Positions 24,311 to 31,556 of a stretch of DNA of 35,254 nt are shown here, in pieces. This DNA is from a virus. Each line of letters begins with the position of its first letter. Within the stretch, counting starts at the first letter, position 1. The DNA lies in IMG/VR virus record IMGVR_UViG_3300048549_001033, positions 1 through 35,254 of that record; one strand, given 5' to 3'. Made by a program: the position numbers and the translations under genes. A model generated the notes under the pieces. It was given only the letters and a program-made list of their open reading frames with translations, did no database searches and was not told the origin of the DNA.

Positions 24311-24456
24311 TGAGTAGAGAAAGTGAAAATATTGTTCGCCAGTGGGAAGAGCAAAAGCAAATGGAAAAACAAAACAGTCAATTAGAGAAATTGATTTTGA
24401 AAGTTGTTAAGGCTCCAGTTCAAAATAAAAAACCATCACCGAAAAAGAAAAAATGA
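24310..24456 (+). CDS. 48-residue coiled-coil/basic-tail protein
   Basis: Starts in TAATG overlap and ends in ATGA overlap with the terminase. The first two thirds are a charged helix with Gln/Glu/Lys heptad-like spacing (RQWEEQKQMEKQNSQLEKLILKV is 23 residues, spanning residues 10-32), and the end is a basic tail (PSPKKKK). It may tether DNA or the terminase complex. No family recognised. Confidence 0.55.
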   Translation: MSRESENIVRQWEEQKQMEKQNSQLEKLILKVVKAPVQNKKPSPKKKK

Positions 24457-26081
24457 TTCAACCTACACCGCACCCTTATTATCGATTGCCAACCAGACAG
24501 GAGGCGAGAAAGATGGGAGTGGAAAAACTCGAGAGTTTTCTATTGCAACGGGAGGAGTTAATTAAGCAATCCAAAGATGATCCTTTTCATAATGGAATTG
24601 AGCCACCTCATTGGAAAATGGCAGATGATGAATTTGCGAAAACAGATGAGATCTTGGTTTTGGGCGGAAATCGTTCTGGAAAGAGCAGTTGGGCTGCGAA
24701 GAGGGTAGTTAAGTTAATTAATGATATCCCCGAGGCTAATGTCCTGTGCATGCATACAACGGCAAGCACAAGCGTAGAACAGCAACAGCAATATATCTGG
24801 GATAATATACCGAGTGAGTGGAAAATAGCTAAAAAGGGGAAGGTCACAAATATGACTTTTTCTAAAAAGGGCGGTTTTACGGAATCTTGCTGTGTTGCAC
24901 CAAATGGTAGTCGCATCTTTTTTCGTAATTACTCCCAGAACTTGGATTCTGGTATCTTGGAAGGATCAGAATGGGATCTCTGTTGGCTGGATGAGCTTTG
25001 CGGTTTAGACCATGTCCAGAGCTTGCGTTTTAGACTCGTGACCCGTGCTAAAAAACCAGCACCAGATTATCCCAGTGGTTACCCTTGGAGGGGAATGATG
25101 ATTACTTTTACACCTGTGACTGGATATACACCTACAGTACGGGAATATTTGCAGGGTGCGACAACAGTAAAGTCAGATTGGGCAGACCCAGACCTAATTG
25201 AGAGAGAAAAAGTGCCAATTATCCAGCAACCAATAAAGGAAAACAGTCGAGTTGTTTATTTTTGGTCAGAATGGAACAAATTTAATGATTATAAGCAGTT
25301 AAAGCGGACGGTACGGGCAGATCCAAAGACAAAAATCTTAATGCGGTGTTATGGATTGCCGAAAAAAGTGCAGTCTGGTCAATTTCCCCGTTTTTCGGAG
25401 CATAACTTAGTGGATGATGACCAAATTCCCGAAGAAGGCACAAATTATATGGTTGTAGACCCGTCTCACGGCAAAAACTGGGTTATGATCTGGATACGGG
25501 TGGCTAAAGATGGAAAATGTTACATTTATCGGGAATGGCCGAGTCAAGTTAAGCCAGTTAAGGGATTTGGCTATTTAGGAGAATGGGCGGTATCTGGAAA
25601 GAAGATTGATGGAGATAAAGGCCCAGCACAAGATCCACTGGGATTTTCATTAAATCGATACAAGGAAACCATTGAAGAACTCGAGGGTGATGAAAAAATC
25701 TTTTTAAGAATAATGGATAGTCGATTTGGATCTGCTCCTACACCGACAAAGTCTGGAGTGACTACCCTTATTGATCAGATGGCCGACTTAGGTCTACATT
25801 TTGAGCCAAGTATCGGGGTGAGAATCGAAGAAGGTGTTACTATGATTAATGATTTACTCGACTGGGATGAAGATGAAGATATGACAGCAATTAATTGCCC
25901 AAGGTTATATGTCCATAAAGACTGTAAAAACATGCGGTTTGCACTGGCTACATGGACAGGAATGGACGGTAAGCACGGTGCGAGCAAAGATTTCATAGAC
26001 GCTGCCCGTTATTTTTGCCTAAGTGGCCCCACTTTCTTAGACGCTGATTCTGCTATATTGGATTCTGGAGGTACTTATTGA
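24453..26081 (+). CDS. terL: Terminase large subunit
   Basis: The 542-residue protein carries the packaging ATPase (Walker A GGNRSGKS at 71-78, Walker B WDLCWLDE with D180 and E181) and a C-terminal RNase H-fold nuclease with acidic residues D336 (MVVDPSHG), D422 (RIMDSRFG) and D513/D516 (KDFIDAARY). It translocates phage DNA into the prohead and cuts it. It overlaps the small gene before it and ends TATTGA, from which a TTG-start basic microprotein begins. Unusually, nine or ten accessory genes separate it from the portal. The length is normal for the family. Confidence 0.93.
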   Translation: MIQPTPHPYYRLPTRQEARKMGVEKLESFLLQREELIKQSKDDPFHNGIEPPHWKMADDEFAKTDEILVLGGNRSGKSSWAAKRVVKLINDIPEANVLCMHTTASTSVEQQQQYIWDNIPSEWKIAKKGKVTNMTFSKKGGFTESCCVAPNGSRIFFRNYSQNLDSGILEGSEWDLCWLDELCGLDHVQSLRFRLVTRAKKPAPDYPSGYPWRGMMITFTPVTGYTPTVREYLQGATTVKSDWADPDLIEREKVPIIQQPIKENSRVVYFWSEWNKFNDYKQLKRTVRADPKTKILMRCYGLPKKVQSGQFPRFSEHNLVDDDQIPEEGTNYMVVDPSHGKNWVMIWIRVAKDGKCYIYREWPSQVKPVKGFGYLGEWAVSGKKIDGDKGPAQDPLGFSLNRYKETIEELEGDEKIFLRIMDSRFGSAPTPTKSGVTTLIDQMADLGLHFEPSIGVRIEEGVTMINDLLDWDEDEDMTAINCPRLYVHKDCKNMRFALATWTGMDGKHGASKDFIDAARYFCLSGPTFLDADSAILDSGGTY

Positions 26082-26188
26082 AGATCCGATTAAAAATTTT
26101 GTTCACCAAATCCCGTCCGCATAAGCAGAAGAACAAGGTACTTCCAAGAAAGCGTAAGCACAAAAAGAAATTTATGACACAGGATTAA
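26078..26188 (+). CDS. 36-residue basic protein from a TTG start
   Basis: TTG at 26078 overlaps the terminase stop (TATTGA) and has GGAGG six bases upstream (CTGGAGGTACTTATTG). The product is strongly basic (TKSRPHKQKNKVLPRKRKHKKK). Its last codons (FMTQD) fall inside the repeated element TTTATGACACAG, so the element and this frame overlap. It could bind nucleic acid. I give it moderate weight because the start context is good but the start codon is rare. Confidence 0.45.
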   Translation: MKIRLKILFTKSRPHKQKNKVLPRKRKHKKKFMTQD

Positions 26189-26233
26189 ATGTTTAATCTT
26201 GCTTTATGTATCCCGATAAGTAAATTGGTAAAC
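26171..26233 (+). promoter_or_regulatory. Repeated promoter-like element, copy C
   Basis: TTTATGACACAG (26171-26182) and, 17 bases after TGACAC, CTTGCTTTATGTATCCC (26198-26214), then GATAAGTAAATTG. The core begins exactly 36 bases before the ATG at 26234. TTGCTT and TAAATT with a 16-base spacer give the best -35/-10 pair of the four copies. It separates the terminase operon from the accessory block. Confidence 0.7.
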
Positions 26234-26539
26234 ATGAACAACGAATACGACTTCTACACAATTTCTTATCAATGTGAACGCAAGGGTGCTTTTAACAAAG
26301 CATTAAAAAGTGAAGGATGGGATGGTCGCTATGAAGTAGACAAGTGCTTTGACGGTTATCGTGCATATGGCACTTATTACCCTACAACTTATCCTAAGTT
26401 TGTATACAAAGGTAATGTTGCTTTTTACAATATCCCAGAAAGAGAAATCGCTGAAAAGCATCTCAATCGCTTAAATTCTACTTACGGCACTGACAAAGAC
26501 CCAAGGCCATTTGTCTTAAAATACATCGTAAGAGATTAA
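26234..26539 (+). CDS. Small accessory protein of operon C
   Basis: A 101-residue protein starting MNNEYDFYTISYQCERKGAF. Earlier in-frame codons only translate the repeated element, so I use the ATG at 26234. It is rich in Tyr, Phe, Lys and Asn, with a central YRAYGTYYPTTYPKF and a helical REIAEKHLNRLN near the end. No domain recognised. No Shine-Dalgarno sequence precedes it (GGTAAACATG), consistent with a leaderless transcript. Confidence 0.6.
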   Translation: MNNEYDFYTISYQCERKGAFNKALKSEGWDGRYEVDKCFDGYRAYGTYYPTTYPKFVYKGNVAFYNIPEREIAEKHLNRLNSTYGTDKDPRPFVLKYIVRD

Positions 26540-26543
26540 TTTT

Positions 26544-26678
26544 ATGAAACACAAAATAATACATTTATCACCAGACGAATGTCTGCAACTAAAACGAGGG
26601 GAGAGTATCCGAGTCCAGTTTAAGGATTATATTTTAGTCTTATCTGGCACAAAAAGGGAGAAAATTAAAAAATTATGA
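26544..26678 (+). CDS. 44-residue unknown protein
   Basis: ATG lies 4 bases after the previous stop; the end overlaps the next start (TTATGAG). The product (MKHKIIHLSPDECLQLKRGE, then IRVQFKDYILVLSG, then a Lys/Glu helix) is a compact beta-hairpin-like sequence with no membrane part. No Shine-Dalgarno sequence, so re-initiation after the previous stop is likely. Confidence 0.5.
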   Translation: MKHKIIHLSPDECLQLKRGESIRVQFKDYILVLSGTKREKIKKL

Positions 26679-27043
26679 GTAGAATAAAATTAAATCAAGA
26701 TTGGTCTGTTCCTACTGGGCTTTCACGAGAAGCCCGTAAGCTGGCTTTTGCAATCAGAGAATTAGCAAGACAGTTTAACTGGAAGACGGGCGGCCAAAAA
26801 GTTTTCTGGTCACCAAAGGAGTGGACAGCAAAGGGTGAGAAATATGGCAAGGGTGCTGAACTGGTTATTCTCCATGAGGGTGGCGATCATGCCCCGTTTT
26901 TCTCACTGGATCATGCTTCTTATGATCGAAGGCCGTATGTCGATTTTGAGTTTACGATAGCATTCTTAAAAAAGCACGGTTTCTGGGCGGAAGGTTTATA
27001 CACTTGGTCAACTGCAATATATAAAAATGAAAACAATATCTAA
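26675..27043 (+). CDS. Unknown 122-residue accessory protein
   Basis: Starts MSRIKLNQDWSVPTGLSREARKLAFAIREL and is rich in Trp, Phe and Lys. It contains FWSPKEWTAKGEKYGKGAELVI, then HEGGDHAPFFSLDHASYDRRPYVDFEF. The His and Asp residues in the second half are suggestive of metal binding, but I cannot match a known family. It is the third gene of operon C and overlaps its neighbours by 4 and 17 bases. Confidence 0.55.
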   Translation: MSRIKLNQDWSVPTGLSREARKLAFAIRELARQFNWKTGGQKVFWSPKEWTAKGEKYGKGAELVILHEGGDHAPFFSLDHASYDRRPYVDFEFTIAFLKKHGFWAEGLYTWSTAIYKNENNI

Positions 27044-27275
27044 AGAAAATGCCCAAGCACTTTGGGACTGGAAAGGTGATAAAGAGTTTTCTGAAACCAG
27101 AGAGCGAATCTTAAACACCAAAAAGAAAATTCAGCGGCTGGCAAATAAGTGTCAATCTGGAAAAGGTGATACTTTAAAGCAGCTTGAAGCAATTAATGTT
27201 CTTAGTGGGGATCTAGCAATAGAGATCCGATATCTAAAGGAAATTAGAGGCATTAAAGATATTGCAACTTTATGA
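27027..27275 (+). CDS. 82-residue helical protein
   Basis: Starts MKTISKENAQALWDWKGDKEF, mostly helix-forming with a heptad-like RERILNTKKKIQRLANKC and a short second helix. It overlaps the previous gene by 17 bases. Its TGA lies inside the repeated element of copy D (TTTATGACAC), so the element may double as the 3' boundary of this operon. No family recognised. Confidence 0.5.
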   Translation: MKTISKENAQALWDWKGDKEFSETRERILNTKKKIQRLANKCQSGKGDTLKQLEAINVLSGDLAIEIRYLKEIRGIKDIATL

Positions 27276-27322
27276 CACTGTTATCACTTGCTTAATGTCT
27301 CCCAATATATAAGATTATAACC
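27269..27322 (+). promoter_or_regulatory. Repeated promoter-like element, copy D
   Basis: TTTATGACAC (27269-27278) followed by TG in place of AG, then 8 bases after TGACAC CTTGCTTAATGTCTCCC (27287-27303), then AATATATAAGATTA as in copy B. The core is exactly 36 bases from the ATG at 27323. TTGCTT and TAAGAT with a 16-base spacer are the proposed -35 and -10. The ATG has no Shine-Dalgarno sequence. Confidence 0.7.
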
Positions 27323-27556
27323 ATGACTACTGATACTACTTATCGCAATCCGCTCGAATGCCCGTACAAATGGAAAACAGGCTGGCCAGAGGGTGTATTT
27401 ATTGGCTGCAACGGTAATGAGATACCGAGCAAAATTGGCGGCAAATGGTACATCTATGTTTGGATACCCGTTTCGAGATCCCATGAGTATTACTGTTTTG
27501 AAGATGACTTGTTCTATTCGGACAGTCACTTCGAGAACCACATCCGAAACCTATGA
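27323..27556 (+). CDS. Small accessory protein of operon D
   Basis: A 77-residue protein, Trp/Tyr/Phe-rich (KTGWPEGVFIGCNGNEIP, then GGKWYIYVWIPVS and YYCFEDDLFYSD), probably a small beta-domain. It is the first gene after element copy D and overlaps the next start by 4 bases. Three Cys residues could bind a metal but are not in a standard pattern. No family recognised. Confidence 0.55.
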   Translation: MTTDTTYRNPLECPYKWKTGWPEGVFIGCNGNEIPSKIGGKWYIYVWIPVSRSHEYYCFEDDLFYSDSHFENHIRNL

Positions 27557-27645
27557 ACCTATACGATCACCTTATTCTTATCTGCCCTGCAATTGCAGTG
27601 GCTACTTTTTTATACCATTTAACCAAGGAATTATTATCCAAATGA
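27553..27645 (+). CDS. 30-residue membrane peptide
   Basis: ATG in an ATGA overlap, then MNLYDHLILICPAIAVATF: residues 8-22 are a short hydrophobic helix followed by YHLTKELLSK. It ends with an ATGA overlap with the next gene. The two-sided coupling suggests it is expressed. A membrane microprotein role is inference. Confidence 0.5.
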   Translation: MNLYDHLILICPAIAVATFLYHLTKELLSK

Positions 27646-27902
27646 AAATTACATTACATCACCAAAAGTTCATTCTCAAAACAGGCACTAAAACTGTGTA
27701 TGAACTTAATTCTGAAGAAACTAAAGCAGTTACACTCGAGCAGCACAAGAATGCAGTAGATGCAGCACCTTGGTTTCGCAGGCTGGGCGGTAGTGAAACA
27801 CTTACCCGTGAATACACAAAACAGGGTTACCAAGTTACTCAAATTGTAAGCAAATCACCAGACCGTCAAACTAAGGTCATCAGAAAATATAAATTCCAAT
27901 GA
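27642..27902 (+). CDS. 86-residue unknown protein
   Basis: I start at the in-frame ATG 27642 (ATGA overlap) rather than a longer frame that would overlap two genes in another phase. The product MKITLHHQKFILKTGTKTVYEL is beta-rich, with a central APWFRRLGGSETLTREY and a basic end (RQTKVIRKYKFQ). No domain recognised. It is coupled to the YunG-like gene downstream by a 4-base overlap. Confidence 0.55.
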   Translation: MKITLHHQKFILKTGTKTVYELNSEETKAVTLEQHKNAVDAAPWFRRLGGSETLTREYTKQGYQVTQIVSKSPDRQTKVIRKYKFQ

Positions 27903-28258
27903 TTGATAAATTACAACTTTTCGTATCGGCATTCAAGTATGCAGCGTCTGCGGACACAGCTTACGGTGAATATAAGCCAGACCAGCACGGTCTACTGCAT
28001 AATCATTGCGGCTGCGTAGCATATGCAGTTCAGCAATTGCTGGGCGGCACTATCAAAACTGGCAAGGTCAATGGAGTAAAGCATTACTGGAATGAAATTG
28101 GTCTAGTTGAGTTAGATCTTTCGGCCAGTCAATTTGGCCAGACCGATATAGTATTTTTTCCGCAAGCAGAGCGGCCCAGACAGGCACCTACTCGCAAAAC
28201 CGTAAACACAAGGTTCCAAAAATTCTGGAACCGTGTACAACAAACATTACACCAATGA
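27899..28258 (+). CDS. YunG-like protein (papain-fold candidate)
   Basis: The 119-residue product contains HCGCVAYAVQQLLGG (C37 and C39), VKHYWNEIG with H62, and VELDLSASQFG with D73. The order Cys - GG - HYWN - D(L/F)(T/S)xxQF is what I know from the YunG family, papain-like proteins widespread in bacteria. If so, C39, H62 and D73 are the triad; biochemical function is unknown. The C-terminal 35 residues are a basic tail (RPRQAPTRKTVNTRFQKF) without counterpart in the family. It lies in an accessory operon, which suggests a host-acting or defence-related cargo gene. Confidence 0.55.
   Translation: MIDKLQLFVSAFKYAASADTAYGEYKPDQHGLLHNHCGCVAYAVQQLLGGTIKTGKVNGVKHYWNEIGLVELDLSASQFGQTDIVFFPQAERPRQAPTRKTVNTRFQKFWNRVQQTLHQ
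28208..28236 (+). repeat. Hairpin at the 3' end of the YunG-like gene
   Basis: GGTTCCA (28212-28218), loop AAAATTC, TGGAACC (28226-28232) is a perfect 7-base-pair stem, extended by three more pairs (ACA/TGT) after one mismatch. It is within the coding frame and not followed by a T-run. It could slow ribosomes, protect the mRNA end or be a binding site. Confidence 0.4.
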
Positions 28259-28533
28259 AAATAGTAAAACATCACAAAGTACGCAGCAAAACATCAAAGC
28301 AATTTGGTATTTGGTCGGGCAAGGTATTATCTGAAATTCCAGTCGGGCTTAATAAATATCAAGTTTCTCATGGTGGATTTAATGACAAGATCGATCATAT
28401 AAAAGTAGGGAACCTTTCCCATGATTGCTTTTTATGGTTTGACGATATCCAAGAAGCAAAGGAGTTTGGTTTAAACCTTATTGATATTGCAGAAGAACAG
28501 GAAAGGAGATTAAGAGATGAATCAAAAACTTGA
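28255..28533 (+). CDS. 92-residue unknown protein
   Basis: Starts MKIVKHHKVRSKTSKQFGIWSGKV in an ATGA overlap, beta-rich then helical (EAKEFGLNLIDIAEEQERRLRDE). The pattern of a small beta-sheet with a C-terminal helix is typical of small phage modulators. It overlaps the next gene by 17 bases. No family recognised. Confidence 0.55.
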   Translation: MKIVKHHKVRSKTSKQFGIWSGKVLSEIPVGLNKYQVSHGGFNDKIDHIKVGNLSHDCFLWFDDIQEAKEFGLNLIDIAEEQERRLRDESKT

Positions 28534-28753
28534 AGATCAAGCCCGTAGTAGAATCTGTGAATCTACTGACACTCCAGTAGATGGAAACGAATCTTGCAAT
28601 TTCATTAACGCAATCTTTTTGGACTTAGCACTAGGTAAATTAGTGGTAATTGACAGTAAGAATAAACAAATAAACTCTTACCCACAAAAAACAAAAATTG
28701 TAAACAATATCTTGCATCCCGAAAAACAAAAAGCTAGATTTCGGAATGACTGA
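28517..28753 (+). CDS. 78-residue unknown protein
   Basis: GGAAAGGAG lies ahead of the ATG at 28517, an acceptable ribosome-binding site. The product contains NFINAIFLDLALGKLVVID, then a polar Lys/Gln/Asn end. It overlaps the neighbouring genes by 17 and 8 bases. No motif recognised; it lies near the end of the accessory block. Confidence 0.5.
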   Translation: MNQKLEDQARSRICESTDTPVDGNESCNFINAIFLDLALGKLVVIDSKNKQINSYPQKTKIVNNILHPEKQKARFRND

Positions 28754-28952
28754 TGATAAAGATGAGCAAAAATTAAGCTGGGGTGGCAAAAGGCCAAATC
28801 AAAATGGCAGGCCACCCTTGCCCGAAAATCTAAGACGGGTTGCATTGCGAACCCGTGTTTTACCAGAAACTATTCATTATTTAAAAAAGGATGAACAGGG
28901 CATGGGTAAAGCAATTGATAAAATTGTTCGTAAAATAAAGTTTGACGAGTAG
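28746..28952 (+). CDS. Small ribbon-helix-helix-type protein
   Basis: A 68-residue protein with GGKRPNQNGRPPLPENLRR, then RTRVLPETIHYLKK and GMGKAIDKIVRK. A basic RPP-containing leader followed by a strand and two helices (the last with the G.AID.I pattern) is a recurrent small phage RHH-like form. It may regulate the accessory block or the virion genes. It precedes another small DNA-binding protein by 23 bases. Confidence 0.6.
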   Translation: MTDDKDEQKLSWGGKRPNQNGRPPLPENLRRVALRTRVLPETIHYLKKDEQGMGKAIDKIVRKIKFDE

Positions 28953-28967
28953 CTGAAAAGTCTGTAA

Positions 28968-28985
28968 TTCCTGCTATGGCAGGAA
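28968..28985 (+). promoter_or_regulatory. Palindrome/hairpin with the start codon in its loop
   Basis: TTCCTGC (28968-28974), TATG (28975-28978), GCAGGAA (28979-28985) form a perfect 7-base-pair stem whose four-base loop contains the ATG of the next gene. As DNA it is an operator-like palindrome; as RNA it may hide the start codon. No strong Shine-Dalgarno sequence is upstream. Confidence 0.5.
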
Positions 28986-29176
28986 AAAATGAACCTAGTA
29001 AAGCCTTATTGAGGCGAAAAGATGTTCAAGAGTGGTTAGGTTTAGCTGATCACGAGATGACCCGATTTATTAAAGATGGGTTATTAAAGCCAAAATATTT
29101 TCGGGAAGGTGCTAGAGCTTTTTTCGTAAAACGGGAAATTGAGGAAACAATTCTCAAGTTGGAGGTTCCAGCATGA
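28976..29176 (+). CDS. Excisionase/MerR-like HTH protein
   Basis: A 66-residue protein: LLRRKDVQEWLGLADHEMTRFIKDG, then LLKPKYFREGARAFFVKREIEETIL, the winged-helix arrangement of the HTH_17/excisionase group. Length is typical. Being far from the integrase, it may be a regulator of the following virion genes rather than an Xis, but an excisionase role is possible. The ATG is in the loop of a palindrome, which could give autoregulation. It overlaps the portal start by 4 bases. Confidence 0.6.
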   Translation: MAGKNEPSKALLRRKDVQEWLGLADHEMTRFIKDGLLKPKYFREGARAFFVKREIEETILKLEVPA

Positions 29177-31299
29177 GACATCAATATGACCGTGAAAAAA
29201 ACATGGCTACAAATGAGCCAGATGTTGCAGAGCTTCAATCGGAATTAACAGATATTTTAGAAGATGCTGGTCGCAATCTTCGCAGGAGAGATGACTTTGA
29301 TGATGTTCGCTATGCCCGTTGGGAAGGTCAATCGCCAGACGATGGCAGGAAACATGAAGAGTACTTAGGTAAAAAACCAGTACCTTGGGAGGGAGCCAGT
29401 GACATTCACATGCGACTTGCTGACAGGCTAATAAACGAGCATGTCCATATTGCTAGTGAAGCATTCTTTCGAGCAAAAATGAATGTTACTGGGGTTGAGT
29501 CTAGCGATCAAAACCGTGCTGCATACTGGAGGGATTGCCTGTCCTATTTCATGGAGCAAAGAATGCTTCCAGAGCTTCGCAGGGAAGTAGAGATTCTTGC
29601 ACAGGAAATGTTTTCTGGATCTCCTGCCATAGGAATACTTGGAGTATACTGGCAGCAGGAAACCATCATGCAGCTAAAGACTTTTAGCATCCAAGATGTC
29701 CAGAGAATGGTCATGGAAAATGGTGGAGACGAACAAGCTGTACAGCAAGTTATTGGCATACTTCAAGATCCCGACATGGAAGATGATGCTATGTCGCTAA
29801 TGGCACAGGTGTTTGTTGGGGTAAAAGAAAAAGTGCTAAAAAAAGGTCTTATTGAGTTTAGGCAAACTGGACAAACAAAGTTACCCACTCCAGCAATTCA
29901 CGAAAATCGTCCACGGTTTGTCGCACATAAACTTTATGATGATGTGTTTGTTGATGCCAACTGCACTGAATTAGATCGAGCTAGGGTAATCATGCGTAGG
30001 GAGTGGTTAAGTGAAACTGAACTACGGGACAAGATTGTAACCGAGGGATTTAATGAAGACTTTGTTGAAGCTGTATTAGAAAAATCGGAGGGACAATCTG
30101 GGGTCGCAGAATATGATTATCGTAATCCCATCCAGCTTGGTGTTCATAGCATGGGCAAAGGAGTTGAGGGAGATTTCAATGATCTCTATGAAATATTTTA
30201 CGCATATCAGCGGCAATACGATGAGGATACAAATGTGCCTGCTATTTACTGCACAGCATTCTCTTCGCATGTACCAGAGCTTTACGGGAAGCACGATATC
30301 ATGGAGTATGGTCACAACCAGATGCCATTTGTCCTGTTTACTAGGGAAAGACTTTCTAGGTCAATATTTGACTCCAGAGGAATTTCTGAACTAGTTGCCA
30401 CAAATCAATATGAGGCAAAGGTGCAAAGGGATCTCCGAAATGATGCAAGTCAGATTGGTGTCATACCTCCATTATTGGTTAATGCCCGAAGGGGTGGATT
30501 AAACTTGCTGGTGGCTCCTGCGTCCCAGATTACCATAACTCGCCCAGATGACATTGGTTGGCTCCAGCCACCTCCTTTATCGCAAAGCTCAATGGAAGCA
30601 GAACAAGCTGCCATAATGGACGCAGAAAGGTACTTTGGTAATCCCGAGAAGCCCGAGGCAAAACAACTTTACCAACAGTGTATGGTAAACCGCTGGCTGG
30701 ACTCATGGAGAGAGGCATTATCGCAGGCATTATCTTTGTGCCAGCAATATTTATCTCCAGAGTTTGTCGCACGATTGACTGGTGGCCCTGTTGAGGAAAT
30801 AGCAATGTCACAGGAGGATATTGCTGGTAGGTTCGATCTGTCATTACGATTTTCTGTAGACACTTTAAATCCAGAGTTTATGGAAAAGAAATTGGATGCA
30901 GTCACTAAGTTGACGCAGTTTGATGTAACGGGTGCATTAGACCGAAATAAGTTACTTGAAATAATAGCTGTTTCTATTGATCCAATGCTGGCCAAAGAGG
31001 TTATTATGGACAAGCAAACCGCCCAGCAAAAAGAAATTGATGATGAGCAGAATAGCTGGGTTAAAATTGTTAATGAAATTGAGCCAGTTGCAAAAGAGGG
31101 AGTTAACTTTGAGCTACGGGCGCAAACTGCACAACAAATTGTACAACAGTCTCAATCAATACAGCAGAAAATGCAGGATCAACCACTGGTGAAGCAATTA
31201 GCAGAAAATAGAATGAAGTACTTACAGTTTGGGATACAGCAGCAGCAGAATGCACAAATTGGTCGGGTAGGAGTTAAACCAGTAATGGGGCAAGGATAA
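29173..31299 (+). CDS. Portal protein
   Basis: The 708-residue protein has the podovirus portal pattern: PVPWEGASDIHMRLADRLINEHV near the N-terminus, a central wing with EWLSETELRDKIV and a conserved-looking DSRGISELVATNQYEAKVQRDLRND, and a long helical Gln-rich C-terminal region (QQIVQQSQSIQQKMQ) as in the barrel. It forms the dodecameric DNA gate at one head vertex. The ATG at 29173 has GGAGG 8 bases upstream and overlaps the previous stop; ATG at 29203 is an alternative. It begins the head module, which runs to the end of the window. Confidence 0.85.
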   Translation: MRHQYDREKNMATNEPDVAELQSELTDILEDAGRNLRRRDDFDDVRYARWEGQSPDDGRKHEEYLGKKPVPWEGASDIHMRLADRLINEHVHIASEAFFRAKMNVTGVESSDQNRAAYWRDCLSYFMEQRMLPELRREVEILAQEMFSGSPAIGILGVYWQQETIMQLKTFSIQDVQRMVMENGGDEQAVQQVIGILQDPDMEDDAMSLMAQVFVGVKEKVLKKGLIEFRQTGQTKLPTPAIHENRPRFVAHKLYDDVFVDANCTELDRARVIMRREWLSETELRDKIVTEGFNEDFVEAVLEKSEGQSGVAEYDYRNPIQLGVHSMGKGVEGDFNDLYEIFYAYQRQYDEDTNVPAIYCTAFSSHVPELYGKHDIMEYGHNQMPFVLFTRERLSRSIFDSRGISELVATNQYEAKVQRDLRNDASQIGVIPPLLVNARRGGLNLLVAPASQITITRPDDIGWLQPPPLSQSSMEAEQAAIMDAERYFGNPEKPEAKQLYQQCMVNRWLDSWREALSQALSLCQQYLSPEFVARLTGGPVEEIAMSQEDIAGRFDLSLRFSVDTLNPEFMEKKLDAVTKLTQFDVTGALDRNKLLEIIAVSIDPMLAKEVIMDKQTAQQKEIDDEQNSWVKIVNEIEPVAKEGVNFELRAQTAQQIVQQSQSIQQKMQDQPLVKQLAENRMKYLQFGIQQQQNAQIGRVGVKPVMGQG

Positions 31300-31556
31300 T
31301 GTTTTTAAAAAAGAAGGCAGTTTTAGTTAAGTACCCAAGTCCAATGTCGGGTGATGACTTAAAGAAAGTTTTTAGTGAATATAAAGATATGAGGATTTGG
31401 CAGGCATTAGATAGTGTTATCGATAGCTTACTGCTGGATGCAGTCAATGAAGTTTCAGATCCTAAAAATGATGCAACTAAATATGCACATGCAGGGGGAC
31501 GGGTAGATGCGATTAGTAATTTAAAAGCCAGACTAGAAGAGTACAAAAATGGTTAG
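31299..31556 (+). CDS. 85-residue protein after the portal
   Basis: Starts MFLKKKAVLVKYPSPMSGDDLKKVF, then a helical body with DMRIWQALDSVIDSLLLDA and a C-terminal AISNLKARLEEYKNG. It shares a base with the portal stop and overlaps the next gene by 8. A helical protein here may be a portal- or scaffold-associated factor. Family unknown. Confidence 0.55.
   Translation: MFLKKKAVLVKYPSPMSGDDLKKVFSEYKDMRIWQALDSVIDSLLLDAVNEVSDPKNDATKYAHAGGRVDAISNLKARLEEYKNG

Noticed and set aside
27393-27641. Long N-terminal extension of the gene starting at 27642
   Set aside because: It would overlap two other genes in a different frame, whereas the ATG at 27642 has an ATGA coupling to the preceding gene.
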